From IMG/VR virus record IMGVR_UViG_3300032322_001107, positions 1-64,000 of that record: DNA of 64,000 bases; one strand, 5' to 3'. Below, piece after piece: positions 49,026 through 59,548 of the stretch. Source of the DNA: a virus. How positions within the stretch are numbered: the first letter of the stretch is position 1; the number at the start of each line of letters is the position of its first letter. The translations under genes and the position numbers were made by a program. The notes beneath the pieces were generated by a model. The model saw nothing but the letters and a program-made list of their open reading frames with translations, was not told the origin of the DNA and ran no database searches.

Positions 49026-49519
49026 TAAAAAAGCATACATATCAAGAAGTTTCAAAAATATTAGATTACAACCCAAGCACTGGTCGATTTTATAGAAAAA
49101 TTAATACATCGGCCAATGGAAGAACTGGACTTGTAAAAGGATATATCAATAACGCTGGATACAGAAAAACCAGCGTTTTGGATTATCAATATTACGATCA
49201 TCATTTGGCTTGGTTGCTACATTATGGCGAATGGCCGCAAAAACAAATTGACCACATCAACAATAAAAAGTCGGATAACAGAATAAAAAATCTTCGACTT
49301 GCTACCGTTAGCCAAAACGGAATGAATCGGTCTTTTCAAAAAAATAGCATATCAAAAGAAAAGTGTATTCATTGGAAAAAAGAAAAGAAAAGGTATTTGG
49401 TCAGAATTGGCGTTAATAGAAAATATCGACATTTTGGATATTTTAAAACAGTTGAAGAAGCAATTGTGGCTAGAGACAAAGCCATCAAAAAACTTCATGG
49501 CGAATTCGCCAAAGTTTAA
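49022..49519 (+). CDS. HNH homing endonuclease with AP2-like domain
   Basis: A 165-residue protein, GTG start, overlapping the helicase stop by four bases. It has 'YNPSTGRFYRKI', the HNH core 'DHHLAWLLHYGEWPQKQIDH' and 'NNKKSDNRIKNLRLATVSQN', then an AP2-like DNA-binding part (HWKKEKKRYLVRIGVNRKYR). It is strongly AT-rich compared with the helicase. Free-standing homing endonucleases commonly sit beside conserved replication genes and spread by cutting the uninvaded allele. Confidence 0.85.
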   Translation: MIKKHTYQEVSKILDYNPSTGRFYRKINTSANGRTGLVKGYINNAGYRKTSVLDYQYYDHHLAWLLHYGEWPQKQIDHINNKKSDNRIKNLRLATVSQNGMNRSFQKNSISKEKCIHWKKEKKRYLVRIGVNRKYRHFGYFKTVEEAIVARDKAIKKLHGEFAKV

Positions 49520-50122
49520 TTACTCGCTTTGAGCCTGCGTAGCCTTCCAGCAAAAGGCGGGGAAGCTCAAGCCTTCTCCACCCTGTGTGTCAACTGGAAG
49601 ATGGACTGAGACCGCATTGTAGCATCCACAAATTCCACAGGCTTTAAGCTGCTGGTCATAAGATGTTGTTTTTGCTCCCGCAATATGGGGTAGCATTCCA
49701 GCAATTCCCTTGCATCCCCAACAGCCAGAAGTGGCAATTTGATTTGGACAGGCCGCGCAAATCTTGGCCCTGCGCTCCGCCTCCTCTTGATCGACTAGCT
49801 GGAACTTGTTGTCTTTGGCAAAGTGATACATTGCCTTGACCCAACGGACAATTTGAGAAAATCCCAAAGTTTGTTTTTCTTGGGTGCATGGCACACAGTT
49901 TTCATTGCCAGCCATTCTGTCACAAAGATTGTGTTCTATTTGTGATACAAGATCCACGGGCGGGGTAATGTTTTTGGAGATCAAAAGCTTCTCGCAATTC
50001 GCAACCATATCATGCCAATCGCCTCCGCGAACGGGATCGCCAACAATCGGACAATTCACCCACCATCCTTGTGGTGGAACATTCGATTTTCTCTCGTAGC
50101 AAAATTTCGGAGCCTCACTCAT
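49520..50122 (-). CDS. cysteine-rich zinc-ribbon-like protein
   Basis: The 200-residue protein is cysteine-rich throughout: 'CEKLLISKN', 'NLCDRMAGNENCVPC', then a cluster with 'RRAKICAACPNQ', 'SGCWGCKGIAG' and 'ACGICGCYNAVSVHLP'. Several CxxC pairs suggest two zinc ribbons. No family recognised. ATG 50122 overlaps the probable small terminase stop by eight bases. It lies between the homing nuclease and the terminase genes. Confidence 0.6.
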   Translation of the reverse strand: MSEAPKFCYERKSNVPPQGWWVNCPIVGDPVRGGDWHDMVANCEKLLISKNITPPVDLVSQIEHNLCDRMAGNENCVPCTQEKQTLGFSQIVRWVKAMYHFAKDNKFQLVDQEEAERRAKICAACPNQIATSGCWGCKGIAGMLPHIAGAKTTSYDQQLKACGICGCYNAVSVHLPVDTQGGEGLSFPAFCWKATQAQSE

Positions 50123-50885
50123 TGACAACTAACTCCGCTTCATAAGTGTTGTTTTCGGGAATTTTCATGGATTCCAGCTTGGTGGCAATGTTAATCTGAA
50201 TTGCATTCTGCTGATTATTGCCCTCAGAAAAGTTGATGGCAGCAGCTTCTGCCAACTGCTTGATGTTCCGCATCATGCCAAGAGCTTCCATGCCATCTAG
50301 GTCTTGCGCGGCATCCGCAGCCTTCACCAGAACCTTTCCAGTCAAAAATTTAATCGATTTCTTCATGGTTTCCAGCGATGCCGTGATTTCCGACATAACA
50401 GAAGGAACTCCGTCATCTTCCCAAGGGGCGGGAGATTGCTCGTTGACCAGACGTTCGCGGCATTGAATCCAGCGTTGGGTGTCCCGCCACAAACAAACAG
50501 TAGATTCGCTTACCTTCAGTTCCTCGGCAATATCCCGCAGGGTGCGTCCCGAACAATACATGGAGAATCCCTTAATACACTCAAGCCTACGTTTTTTATC
50601 CATCTCCTCCATTCTGGCGGGAGGAGCAACTAGAGCCACGGGACGCTCTTTATCCCAAGGGTAGAGGTTTTCTGCTTCGGGATTTTCCTGCCAGATCTTG
50701 GCATAGTCATCCCATTTCTCGCTATAGATCATCTTTTCAAGAGTGGGTTTGTGCTTAGTGTCCAAAGCCTTCATCACCTCTGGCAAATCCCTACCAGCAG
50801 CATAGAGCCGAAATGCATTCTGTTTTTTAATACGGTTTTCGGGCGCGTCCCAATCCCGCTCTCCGCTCTTGCGCTTTTTCTCCAT
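50115..50885 (-). CDS. probable terminase small subunit
   Basis: The 256-residue protein has a basic N-terminal region with one helix-turn-helix-like part and a second, clear one: 'CSGRTLRDIAEELKVSESTV' at about residues 111-130, followed by 'CLWRDTQRWIQCRERL', then a helical oligomerisation region and an acidic tail. This is the layout of small terminases that bind packaging sites. It is divergent from the large subunit with only 28 bases between the starts, which is unusual. Assignment rests on HTH plus position. Confidence 0.65.
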   Translation of the reverse strand: MEKKRKSGERDWDAPENRIKKQNAFRLYAAGRDLPEVMKALDTKHKPTLEKMIYSEKWDDYAKIWQENPEAENLYPWDKERPVALVAPPARMEEMDKKRRLECIKGFSMYCSGRTLRDIAEELKVSESTVCLWRDTQRWIQCRERLVNEQSPAPWEDDGVPSVMSEITASLETMKKSIKFLTGKVLVKAADAAQDLDGMEALGMMRNIKQLAEAAAINFSEGNNQQNAIQINIATKLESMKIPENNTYEAELVVNE

Positions 50886-50899
50886 CCAGATTAGTTTAG

Positions 50900-50905
50900 T
50901 ATAAA
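50900..50905 (+). promoter_or_regulatory. -10-like box before large terminase
   Basis: TATAAA (50900-50905) lies eight bases before ATG 50914, as for other operon-leading genes here. A -35 box could not be placed confidently in the 3' direction of the divergent gene's 5' end. Confidence 0.25.
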
Positions 50906-50913
50906 TTTCATAA

Positions 50914-52755
50914 ATGGCAACAGTTGATCAAGGAATAGAGAAATACGGGAGGTTGTGGTTACCCAAAGACGGACAGGCGATTACGCCAATCCGCATCGAG
51001 ATGGATGCCTTCTTGCAGGGACTTACTCCCGAAGAGGGAGGACTCGGAAAGGCTCGCCATTATCGTAATATTGTCTCTGCTATATGGCCCACATTCCAGT
51101 GGCACAGGTGGGCAGAACTCAGCGCACAAGCATTCTGCAACCAAATTTACGAGGTAGATGAGGCTACGGGCAATCGATTCGTCCGAAGCGTGACAGGTCT
51201 CGCTGGCGGAACAGACTCTGGCAAATCCTACGGGATGGCGGCGTTTGCGCTGGTCAATTGGTTCTGCGACCCCATCAATACGATGACAATTGTTGTCTCT
51301 ACGTCCAAGATTGACGCCAAACAGCGTATCTGGGCGGCACTGGTCAAGATGTATCGTGAAGCCCGAAACATGGGGTTGGCATCTGGCAGGCTCATTGAGT
51401 CCATGGATATCATCAAGCTCTCAGACGAAGAGGGGGCCGTGATCGATCCCGAAACAGGAGTTAGTGATGCCTCATCTATTATGCTTTTGGCGGCGGGTGA
51501 TGAATATAAAGATGACGCCCAGAAACGACTTCAGGGTAAGAAGAATCGTCGCATCGTGTTAATCGTGGATGAGCTTCAGGATTGCGCGAATTCTGTAATT
51601 ACCCAAGCTATTTGGGGATTTAAGGGCGCACAGGAGCTTTACATTGTAGGCGCGGGAAACCCTGCCTCCATCTTCGATCCCCACGGGAAGTTTTGCGAAC
51701 CCATCAAGGGATGGATGAGCGTGGATGAGGAAACTCCGAACTGGAAGATACGGGTAGCGGGAATTGAAGGTGTTTGTATTCGATTTGACTCTGAAAAAGA
51801 CAACCCAAACCAGCAGTCCTTCGATGCTGGTAAGGGACTGCGCTATCCGTTTCTTCCAAAACCCAATGATGTGGCGTTGGCCCGAAAAGAACTCGGAGAA
51901 CTTAATCCCCAGTATTGGAGAAAGTTTCGGGGCTTCTGGCCTCCTGCTGATGCTGATGACTCCACGATTGTCTCTGATATCCTATTGGCTCGCCATGGTG
52001 CGCTAGACAAACCGATCTGGGATGGAACCCCGAAAGATATTGCTGGCATTGACCCAAGCTATACTGAGGGCGGTGATAGATTTGTGTTTACCCACCTTAA
52101 GTATGGAAAATTAATCAGTGGAAAATGGGCGATAGCTGTTGAGAAACAGTATGTCCTCAACCGAAGGGCGGGGTCTCAAGAAGACTTCCAATACGAAATG
52201 ATCCAACAAATCCACGATCTCTCTCTTAAGTTGGGAATTCCAAATCAATGGATGGGCGTAGACGCCTCGGCTGGTGGTATCTTTTGGTCGATTGGAGAAA
52301 GGGAACTGCTAAAGGGTTGGCACGCAGTAAGTTTTGCAGGAGCGGCTTCAGATCTTCCAGTAAGCGCCCAATACGCCATGAGGAACGAAGCCACGGGAAA
52401 ACCCCAAGTAGGCAAGGAATTGTTCCACAACATGGCGTCAGAACTTTGTTTCGCCGCCCGATACTTCTTGGAGTGTGAACAACTCAAGGGAATCACCCCA
52501 GATCTGGCATGGGAGATGACCCAGAGAAAGTATGTGCGCCGAACCCGCAAGATTATCATTGAATCCAAGACCGACATGAAAAAACGGATTGGAAAGTCTC
52601 CCGACTTATTTGACTCATTTGCAGTCGGATTGTTTGTCGCCCGCAAGGTATTTGGAGCCATGGCTGGTAGTGAGGCGATTGAGGAAAAGAAACGGCTCAA
52701 TAAAGAAACGTTCAAGAAGCTTAAACAAGCCTTGACTATAAGGAAGAATTGGTAG
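50914..52755 (+). CDS. terL: terminase large subunit
   Basis: The 613-residue protein has an ATPase domain with Walker A 'GGTDSGKS' (98-105) and Walker B 'IVLIVDE' (214-220) followed by 'LQD', and a nuclease domain with acidic residues in 'AGIDPSYTEGGDRF' (D380) and 'MGVDASAGG'. It cuts and pumps DNA into the prohead. The C-terminal basic stretch is as usual. It starts a plus-strand late operon. Confidence 0.9.
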   Translation: MATVDQGIEKYGRLWLPKDGQAITPIRIEMDAFLQGLTPEEGGLGKARHYRNIVSAIWPTFQWHRWAELSAQAFCNQIYEVDEATGNRFVRSVTGLAGGTDSGKSYGMAAFALVNWFCDPINTMTIVVSTSKIDAKQRIWAALVKMYREARNMGLASGRLIESMDIIKLSDEEGAVIDPETGVSDASSIMLLAAGDEYKDDAQKRLQGKKNRRIVLIVDELQDCANSVITQAIWGFKGAQELYIVGAGNPASIFDPHGKFCEPIKGWMSVDEETPNWKIRVAGIEGVCIRFDSEKDNPNQQSFDAGKGLRYPFLPKPNDVALARKELGELNPQYWRKFRGFWPPADADDSTIVSDILLARHGALDKPIWDGTPKDIAGIDPSYTEGGDRFVFTHLKYGKLISGKWAIAVEKQYVLNRRAGSQEDFQYEMIQQIHDLSLKLGIPNQWMGVDASAGGIFWSIGERELLKGWHAVSFAGAASDLPVSAQYAMRNEATGKPQVGKELFHNMASELCFAARYFLECEQLKGITPDLAWEMTQRKYVRRTRKIIIESKTDMKKRIGKSPDLFDSFAVGLFVARKVFGAMAGSEAIEEKKRLNKETFKKLKQALTIRKNW

Positions 52756-52771
52756 ATTCTATTTGCCATTT

Positions 52772-53134
52772 ATGGCTCAACTACCGATTGCCGAAGCTGA
52801 TATCTGCATATTTCAGGGGGCAACTTTCAATCAAACATTGTTTTATGAGACGGGCGAACCCTCGGCTCCAGTTAATCTTGCGGGGTTTACGGCTAAGATG
52901 CACATTCGGTCAAAGCCCGAATCCAAAGCACTAATTCTTGAATTGTCCACAAGTAATGGTAGAATCGTATTGAATGAAGCTACGGGATCTATTAGACTGT
53001 TTATTTCGGCATCTGACACGGCATCGCTCTCGGTCTGTGATAAAGCCGTATATGACCTTGAGCTATACAACGGGGCCGTCACAACCCGAATCCTGCAAGG
53101 CAATGTTATCATTTCACCAGAGGTTACACGATAA
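52772..53134 (+). CDS. small phage structural beta-domain protein
   Basis: A 120-residue protein with the layout 'FQGATFNQTLFYETGEPSAP', 'NLAGFTAKMHIRSKP', 'GSIRLFISASDTASLSV', 'AVYDLELYNGAVTTRIL', 'GNVIISPEVTR'. This is the recurrent phage structural domain ('G-x-x-YDLEL ... V-x-x-G-x-V-x-(V/I)-x-PEVT') found before fibres and in baseplate proteins of BppU type. A second copy lies at 55898-56266. ATG 52772 is used. Confidence 0.7.
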   Translation: MAQLPIAEADICIFQGATFNQTLFYETGEPSAPVNLAGFTAKMHIRSKPESKALILELSTSNGRIVLNEATGSIRLFISASDTASLSVCDKAVYDLELYNGAVTTRILQGNVIISPEVTR

Positions 53135-53458
53135 ATGAGCAAGATTTGTATCCCCATTCCTTCTTCAAGTGTTATAGGTGTATCCTCAACCCCGATTTCC
53201 ACACCAAGTGTTAATATCCTTCGTGTCGAACCATCAATTACAGGACTTGATGGCGGAGGAACAACCAATCTAGACAGCCTTAATACAGTCAGTGGAACCT
53301 ATGCGGTTGGTATTGTTATTTTTCTTATTCTCGATGGGCTTCCTGCCATCTATCAACTGACCAATGGCACCGATGCCCAAAATCTTCCTTTTGTAGTCCG
53401 ACCCAACGACTATGATAGCCAAACAGGAACCAAGCGGGTTTGGAAGCGACTAATGTAA
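53135..53458 (+). CDS. small structural protein, unknown
   Basis: A 107-residue Ser/Thr/Ile-rich beta-like protein (SSSVIGVSSTPISTPSVNIL), then 'GTYAVGIVIFLILDGLPAIY' and 'PFVVRPNDYDSQTGTKRVWK'. The last part resembles a domain that often precedes phage tail-fibre repeats. It starts directly after the previous stop. Confidence 0.6.
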   Translation: MSKICIPIPSSSVIGVSSTPISTPSVNILRVEPSITGLDGGGTTNLDSLNTVSGTYAVGIVIFLILDGLPAIYQLTNGTDAQNLPFVVRPNDYDSQTGTKRVWKRLM

Positions 53459-53460
53459 CA

Positions 53461-55884
53461 ATGAAATATATTCTCTCACTTATTATCAGTGGAGCCTTGG
53501 TTGTTTCGGGCTTCGGGCAAACTCGGAACGTTCTTGTCGGCACCAATAATGCCGTAGTCCAACCGACTAATTTTTGGAGCGCGGACGCTTCCAACGCTCG
53601 CACGGGACTAGGATTGGGAACCTCCGCTACCAATCCCGCATCCGCATTTCAACCTTCTTCTGCCACGCTTTCCAACTTGGCTGCGAGTAATGGCGGAAAC
53701 TTAACAAATCTTCAGTCCGCAAATTTAGTTGGCATTATTCCAGCGTCCAACATTCCGTCAACCACGTTAACCAATATTTCTGGAACTCTTTCGATTGCTT
53801 CTGGCGGAACGGGAGCCACCAACGCGGGTGGGGCAAGGACGAATTTGGGGTTGGGGTGGACGGCTCTTGCCAATACCAATAGTGCAACATCGCTTATGGG
53901 GCTTGTTGTTGATACTGGAGCAACAAACATTTTTTATGTAACTGGGGCTGGGAGTCCATCAAATTCTATTATTTTTACCAATCCCGTTGAATTGTCTGGA
54001 GGGGCACATGGATTGAGAATTGCTGATGGAACAAATGAAGCTTGGGATTTTCCAAATGACGCAGCGGCTGAGTTTTATTATTCGTTTGGGTTTTATGGGG
54101 CCAATGCTTCAAATAACGCAGCAACAGCAAGAACAAACCTTGGATTGGGAGCCACATGGCTCACAAACACTAATGCTCCAGTATTTGTGAATACCAATGG
54201 AGAAGTGGTGAGTCCGACCAACTTTTGGCAGGTAGCCCCGATATCCACAACTGTCCAATACCAAACAAATGTTACTGGAACATCAACAAATGCTGCAACA
54301 AACAGTCGCAATCTATTTCTGTTCAGTCTTTCTCCTTCGGTGTCGGGAATTACCAATACGGTGACATTGCCCACAAATCCCGCAACCACATTTGAAGGAG
54401 ATAGAGCTACTGTTACCCATCTTGCCCAGACAACCAACGCAGTGACGGCTATCAGGCAATTGGGCGCAGCAACCAATATTATTACGCTCAACCAGCTTGA
54501 TGAAACGGTTCTATTGATGTATCGCAGCGGAGCATGGATATTGGCCGACAACATTTCCTACATTGAGCCTATCTATTTTTCTGGCACTAACGCAGCAGCC
54601 AATGCGGCGGCAAGCAGAACCAATTTGGGGCTAGGAGCGACTTGGCTCACGAACACCAACGTCACAAATTTCCGCACGGCGATTGGGTTGGGGGAAGAGG
54701 ACTCTCCGCAATTTGATGATATAAGCTCATCTTCGGCAAATATTTCGCAAATTTCTGCCAATGCTATAGGCATGAATGGTGCAATTTCTTGGACTGGAAC
54801 AAACGCAACAGCAAACGCCGCCACAACCCGCACCAATTTGGGATTGGGATCAACAAATAATGTTATTTTTTTATCTTTGATAACGGCAAATACCAATGGA
54901 TCACTCATTAATTTGGATCCATCTGAAACGCTTGGGCAGTCCTTGACTGGTATTGGAAGGACTTCAAATTCAATTTATTTTACTTATGCAGCATTTACAT
55001 ATCTAGAAGCCAACACCAATGGGTGGACAGTTCATAGGCCGTTTTCATTTTCGTCAGACGGGATAAGGCTTGGAACATTAACAAACTTGCAACTTGCTTC
55101 TACTAATATTGTTACATTCGCTGGCATCACCAACAACGGCGACATCACAATCAACAGCACCACGGCCAGCAACGGCCTGCTTTACATCCGCCGCACCAAC
55201 AACGAACCCTTCCTCGGCCTTGCCAACCTCATCGCGTCGAACAATACGACGATCAGCAACGAAACTTTATTTCGCGTAGGCGTTTCAGAGGCGACCAACA
55301 AAGCCGCGCAATTCGGCTTCCGTAGCACCAACACCAACGGCAACGGCGTGGCGGTGTTCAGCGTGTTTGGTTACAACGCGCTGATGATGATCGGCCCCTC
55401 CGATCCCGAAGCAGGAACTAACCCCATCGAAGCAACGGTGTATTCCGTTAATCCAACAAACAAGGTGATGACTCTTATTAGAACCAACACTGGAGCTACG
55501 ATGTTCCATCGTCCTATTGAGTTTGAAAATACCACCAACCAAGCTGTGACTCGCACCAACCTTGGCCTTGGCCAAACCAATAGCGTCACATTTTCTTCGC
55601 TAACTCTTTCAAGTGATCTAACTTTTGGCAGTGGAGATAACATTGTTCTGTCCACAACAAATGGGACGAAGATTGGAACAGCAACAAACCAGCTTCTTGG
55701 CTTTTATAATCAAACTCCTATTGTGCAACCATCCACAACAGGAGTTACCACCAACGGATTTACTCAGGGAAGCGGAAACAATGTCCACCCAAATAGCACA
55801 TTTACTGGTGGCATAGGAACAAATGCATACACAATTTCGGATATTGTAGCGCATTTGAAATCGCTTGGGCTGATCGCTCCTTAA
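53461..55884 (+). CDS. fibre-like repeat protein with a signal peptide
   Basis: An 807-residue protein. It starts 'MKYILSLIISGALVVSGFGQ', a Sec signal peptide, which is odd for a phage fibre. The mature part is Asn/Thr/Ala-rich with about six copies of 'R-T-(N/G)-LGLG' (near 53597, 53836, 54129, 54616, 54829, 55552), each followed by a 'T-x-S/T... N' segment. Such NLGLG repeats are typical of tail fibres. A stretch at about 55125-55400 is clearly GC-richer than its flanks. It ends in a small C-terminal domain. Location in the envelope or virion is open. Confidence 0.7.
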   Translation: MKYILSLIISGALVVSGFGQTRNVLVGTNNAVVQPTNFWSADASNARTGLGLGTSATNPASAFQPSSATLSNLAASNGGNLTNLQSANLVGIIPASNIPSTTLTNISGTLSIASGGTGATNAGGARTNLGLGWTALANTNSATSLMGLVVDTGATNIFYVTGAGSPSNSIIFTNPVELSGGAHGLRIADGTNEAWDFPNDAAAEFYYSFGFYGANASNNAATARTNLGLGATWLTNTNAPVFVNTNGEVVSPTNFWQVAPISTTVQYQTNVTGTSTNAATNSRNLFLFSLSPSVSGITNTVTLPTNPATTFEGDRATVTHLAQTTNAVTAIRQLGAATNIITLNQLDETVLLMYRSGAWILADNISYIEPIYFSGTNAAANAAASRTNLGLGATWLTNTNVTNFRTAIGLGEEDSPQFDDISSSSANISQISANAIGMNGAISWTGTNATANAATTRTNLGLGSTNNVIFLSLITANTNGSLINLDPSETLGQSLTGIGRTSNSIYFTYAAFTYLEANTNGWTVHRPFSFSSDGIRLGTLTNLQLASTNIVTFAGITNNGDITINSTTASNGLLYIRRTNNEPFLGLANLIASNNTTISNETLFRVGVSEATNKAAQFGFRSTNTNGNGVAVFSVFGYNALMMIGPSDPEAGTNPIEATVYSVNPTNKVMTLIRTNTGATMFHRPIEFENTTNQAVTRTNLGLGQTNSVTFSSLTLSSDLTFGSGDNIVLSTTNGTKIGTATNQLLGFYNQTPIVQPSTTGVTTNGFTQGSGNNVHPNSTFTGGIGTNAYTISDIVAHLKSLGLIAP
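53590..55575 (+). repeat. NLGLG-type repeats inside the fibre-like gene
   Basis: Six diverged units encode R-T-(N/G)-LGLG at about 53597, 53836, 54129, 54616, 54829 and 55552. Spacing varies from about 210 to 720 bases, so they are domain repeats, not simple tandem copies. Confidence 0.65.
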
Positions 55885-55897
55885 ACACATTTTATAA

Positions 55898-56266
55898 ATG
55901 ACCAACTACTGGAGACTTGAGAGGGATATTGATATCGTCCAAGGAAAAACTTGGACGGCGAAGTTTCGTTATCTGACAAAATCCTGCAAGGGCAAGTCAA
56001 ATGTCCCAGTCAATCTTTCGGGCTACGGGGCGAACATGGTCATTCGGGAGTGCGCCAAGGATAGTGCTACTTTGCTCACATTGACCGCAGGAAGCGGGAT
56101 TACGCTAGGATCTGATGGGACTATCGAAATAGTAATGACGGCCACGCAGGCGTCAAATCTGACGGCGGGAGACAATGTCTACGAAATCGAACTAAGCCAA
56201 GGCTACACCTATATCGCATTTGCCACAGGTAAAGCCAAAGTCTACGAGGAGATTGCCCGAAGCTAA
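55898..56266 (+). CDS. small phage structural beta-domain protein, second copy
   Basis: A 122-residue protein related in layout to the 52772 product: '[20 protein letters not shown]', '[17 protein letters not shown]', '[20 protein letters not shown]', '[15 protein letters not shown]', '[11 protein letters not shown]'. It probably shares its fold and may be a baseplate or fibre-base subunit. The next fibre gene starts two bases after its stop. Confidence 0.7.
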   Translation: MTNYWRLERDIDIVQGKTWTAKFRYLTKSCKGKSNVPVNLSGYGANMVIRECAKDSATLLTLTAGSGITLGSDGTIEIVMTATQASNLTAGDNVYEIELSQGYTYIAFATGKAKVYEEIARS

Positions 56267-56267
56267 A

Positions 56268-59200
56268 ATGGAAGTCATCGAAGTAGTAGAGAGGGAAGTT
56301 GAGGTCATTGAGTTGATCGAACGTGGCCCCGCTGGCCCTACAGGCCCGCAGCCCGACATCAATTACACTGTAGTCTCGTCAGCCCGCACCCTAGAGGCAG
56401 CAGATTTAATCGCAGCAGACACCTCTGGAGGGGCGTTTACTCTTACTCTTCCACTTAATCCTAGTAATGGAGATGCGGTAGACATCTTTGATTTCTCGGA
56501 AACCTTTGATACGAACAATCTGACCATCGCCCGAAACGGACAAAGAATCGAATCTATCGAAGAAGATCTTATCTGTAACGTCGAAGGAGCCTACTTCACC
56601 TTAATCTACACTGGAGCAACAAGAGGCTGGCAAGTATTACCACGATATGGAACTTCGGGCGGTGGAGGCGGGGAATCTGTTCTTACAAATACAGGAGATA
56701 TGCTTTATCGGGGTGTCGGTGTCAACGCCCGCCTCCCTATCGGAACCGCAGGACAGGTTCTGAAAGTAAACAGCGGAGCCACGGCCCCCGAATGGGGAAC
56801 CATCTCCACAGCACCCAGTGGCCCCGCAGGAGGAGACCTCACTGGAACTTACCCCAATCCCACTTTAACCACTTCAGGGGTAAGCGCGGGAACCTATACC
56901 AAGGTCACCGTTGATGCCAAGGGGCGGGCGACTGTCGGAGCTTCCGCCACAAAGTCTGATGTTGGACTCGGTAATGTCGATGACACAAGTGATGCCTCAA
57001 AACCCGTCTCAACAGCTACCCAGACTGCGCTAAATCTAAAGGCTAATCTAGACTCCCCCGCGCTCACTGGAACCCCGACAGCACCTACCGCTGCTGCTGG
57101 AACTGACACCACACAAGTCGCCACTACGGCATTTACGCTGGCAAATCGCGGAGACCGATACCTCACAACCAGCACATCTTCTCATTCGCTTACTACAGGT
57201 TCCAAAACATTTACTGTACAGTCGGGACTTAGTTATACTCCAACACAGGACGTTACCATTGTATACGATGCAGCCCGTCATATGCATGCTATTGTTACCA
57301 GCTATTCTGGAACATCATTGGTAGTTAATGTCGATACCGTAGAAGGTAGTGGCGGGCCATTTACAGCTTGGACAATCAATGTGGGTGGGCTTTTGACAGC
57401 ACAGGGGGCACTACTTGAGGTTAACAATCTCAGTGATGTCAGCAACCCCGCAACCGCATTAACCAATATCGGTGGTGTACCAACAAGCCGATCTATCAGC
57501 GCGGGAACGGGGCTTACTGGCGGTGGAGATCTTACGGCTAATAGAACGCTCACAGTTAGCTATGGATCTACAGCAGGAACTGCCTGCCAAGGCAATGATG
57601 CGCGGTTGAGTGATGCGAGGACGCCTGCGGCTCACGCCGCCAGTCACAGAGCGGCGAAGCCCGCCGTTGCCGCCAGATACACAGGCATTGGCGATAACGA
57701 AACCTTTTCCGAAGAAGTAGTAATTATAGCAAACACCGCAGGGACGGCGGGCAATAGCATCACGCTGACCTTTGATGGCGTGGATGATGTGGATACCGTG
57801 TTGGCCGCTTGGAACGCAGCCAATCCGTCAAACCAAGCCACATTAGACAGTGGCGATGGCGAACAAGTCCCCGCCGATGGCGACTTTCTTACGCTTTCGG
57901 GCGGAGTTGCGGCGATTGTTGGCGGCAGTGATCCGTTTGCCAACATCAACCAAGACCTTGGCACGACCGACCAAGTAAATTTTTCCACACTTACCCTAAC
58001 CGCTCCCCTCAATGGCGAAGTCATTCGTATCAATGGGGTTGATCCATTGGGCAGTGACACAGGCTTCGCCGTCTACAACACCACAGGCAACCAATCCAAC
58101 TCGTTCTATTTTAACAAAAACAACTCCTTTATCGGCATTGGCGTAGGAGCGAGCCGAAATTACATTCAGTCCTCGCAGCCAGTGGATGTTGGCGCGGAGC
58201 TTGCTGTGGCGGGGCCAATAAACATCACGGGGGCGAGCGCATCTACTCACAAGGCAACCACTCGCACCAACCTTGGCGCAGCCGCCTCTGGCTCCATCAC
58301 CTCCAGCGGCCTCACGCAATCCACCGCAAGAATTTTAGGCCGCACGACAGCCAGCACAGGCTCCATCGAGGAGATCCAAATCGGCTCGGGCCTTTCGCTT
58401 TCGGCGGGGGAGTTGTCTTCCACAGTCAGCGCGGGCATCCCTGCAACCCTCCTCGACGCCAAAGGCGATCTCATCGTGGCCTCGGCGGCGGATACGGCGG
58501 CGCGGCTGGCGGTGGGCGGGACGAATGGTCATGTGCTGACGGTGGACTCGACGGAGACGCTGGGGGTGAAGTGGGCGGCGGCGGCAGGAGGCGTCTCTGG
58601 CGTCGATAGCACCACCGACGATGTCTTCAGCGTATCGGGCAGCAACCTCGTTGCCGACGATGGCGGGCTAATCGACTCGGCCAATCCTTTCGTTCAGTGG
58701 AACGACACATCGGGCAAGCTCGTCTACGCCAACCCGCTCAGTCGGCCATCTGGCGCTTTCTATGTCGGGCTGGCTCCGACTACCACGGCGCTCGGAACGC
58801 GGGCGATCAACATTCAAAGCAACAGGGCGGGCGCGACAAGCGTTGCCGCCAACACTGACGCCATTGTCATTGGAGACGCCGCCACCACAGGCTCAAGCTC
58901 GGTTGCCATCGGCCTCCGCGCATCGGCGGGAGGAAGTAGTGTGGCAATCGGACTTGATGCCACCACTTTTAGCAATCCCAGTGGTGCAATCGCCATCGGT
59001 CGCTCTGCAAGCGCAAGTGGAACAAGTTGGCCTATAGCCCTTAACGGAACCGCTTCCGAATCTGACGCTATTGCCATCAACGGCACGGCCTCAAATCTTA
59101 ACAGCGTAGCCATCGGGCGCGGAATTACAGCGAACTTGATGGGCCAATTTTTCACGCGCTCCTTTGGCGTGAATTATTGGGGCGGGCAAACAACCAACAA

Positions 59201-59546
59201 CACGGCGACCATATTAAATCTGGATGCAGGCGCAGGAGGAACCGCTCGCTTCACCATCGCCGCCAACACCGCCTTGGCCGTGGACATCACCCTTGTAGCG
59301 CGGCGATCTGGAACACAAGACAAGTGGCTGGTTGCCCGCCGTTTTTTGGGCATCCGTCGAGACGCAACGAACACCGCGCTGATCGGGTCAGTTGGAAACT
59401 ACGGACTTGATCAAAGCGCAGGATCTCCGACTTGGACATTTGCGTTGACCGCCGACACGACCAACAATGCGCTTCAGTTGCAAGTTACGGGGGAGACAGG
59501 CGAGACCGTAGAATGGAGAGCAACTGCATTTTATAGAGTTGTCTAA
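56268..59546 (+). CDS. large tail fibre / adhesin-like protein
   Basis: A 1092-residue protein. The N terminus carries '[20 protein letters not shown]', a short collagen-like triplet, then beta domains and several fibre-type repeats ('[20 protein letters not shown]' and a related '[20 protein letters not shown]' later; '[20 protein letters not shown]'). Residues about 870-965 have YadA-head-like 'SVAIG' units. The last 150 residues are a C-terminal domain. Most of the gene is GC-richer near 58240-58600 than elsewhere, a sign of mosaic exchange. Likely the receptor-binding fibre. Confidence 0.8.
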   Translation: MEVIEVVEREVEVIELIERGPAGPTGPQPDINYTVVSSARTLEAADLIAADTSGGAFTLTLPLNPSNGDAVDIFDFSETFDTNNLTIARNGQRIESIEEDLICNVEGAYFTLIYTGATRGWQVLPRYGTSGGGGGESVLTNTGDMLYRGVGVNARLPIGTAGQVLKVNSGATAPEWGTISTAPSGPAGGDLTGTYPNPTLTTSGVSAGTYTKVTVDAKGRATVGASATKSDVGLGNVDDTSDASKPVSTATQTALNLKANLDSPALTGTPTAPTAAAGTDTTQVATTAFTLANRGDRYLTTSTSSHSLTTGSKTFTVQSGLSYTPTQDVTIVYDAARHMHAIVTSYSGTSLVVNVDTVEGSGGPFTAWTINVGGLLTAQGALLEVNNLSDVSNPATALTNIGGVPTSRSISAGTGLTGGGDLTANRTLTVSYGSTAGTACQGNDARLSDARTPAAHAASHRAAKPAVAARYTGIGDNETFSEEVVIIANTAGTAGNSITLTFDGVDDVDTVLAAWNAANPSNQATLDSGDGEQVPADGDFLTLSGGVAAIVGGSDPFANINQDLGTTDQVNFSTLTLTAPLNGEVIRINGVDPLGSDTGFAVYNTTGNQSNSFYFNKNNSFIGIGVGASRNYIQSSQPVDVGAELAVAGPINITGASASTHKATTRTNLGAAASGSITSSGLTQSTARILGRTTASTGSIEEIQIGSGLSLSAGELSSTVSAGIPATLLDAKGDLIVASAADTAARLAVGGTNGHVLTVDSTETLGVKWAAAAGGVSGVDSTTDDVFSVSGSNLVADDGGLIDSANPFVQWNDTSGKLVYANPLSRPSGAFYVGLAPTTTALGTRAINIQSNRAGATSVAANTDAIVIGDAATTGSSSVAIGLRASAGGSSVAIGLDATTFSNPSGAIAIGRSASASGTSWPIALNGTASESDAIAINGTASNLNSVAIGRGITANLMGQFFTRSFGVNYWGGQTTNNTATILNLDAGAGGTARFTIAANTALAVDITLVARRSGTQDKWLVARRFLGIRRDATNTALIGSVGNYGLDQSAGSPTWTFALTADTTNNALQLQVTGETGETVEWRATAFYRVV

Positions 59547-59548
59547 TT

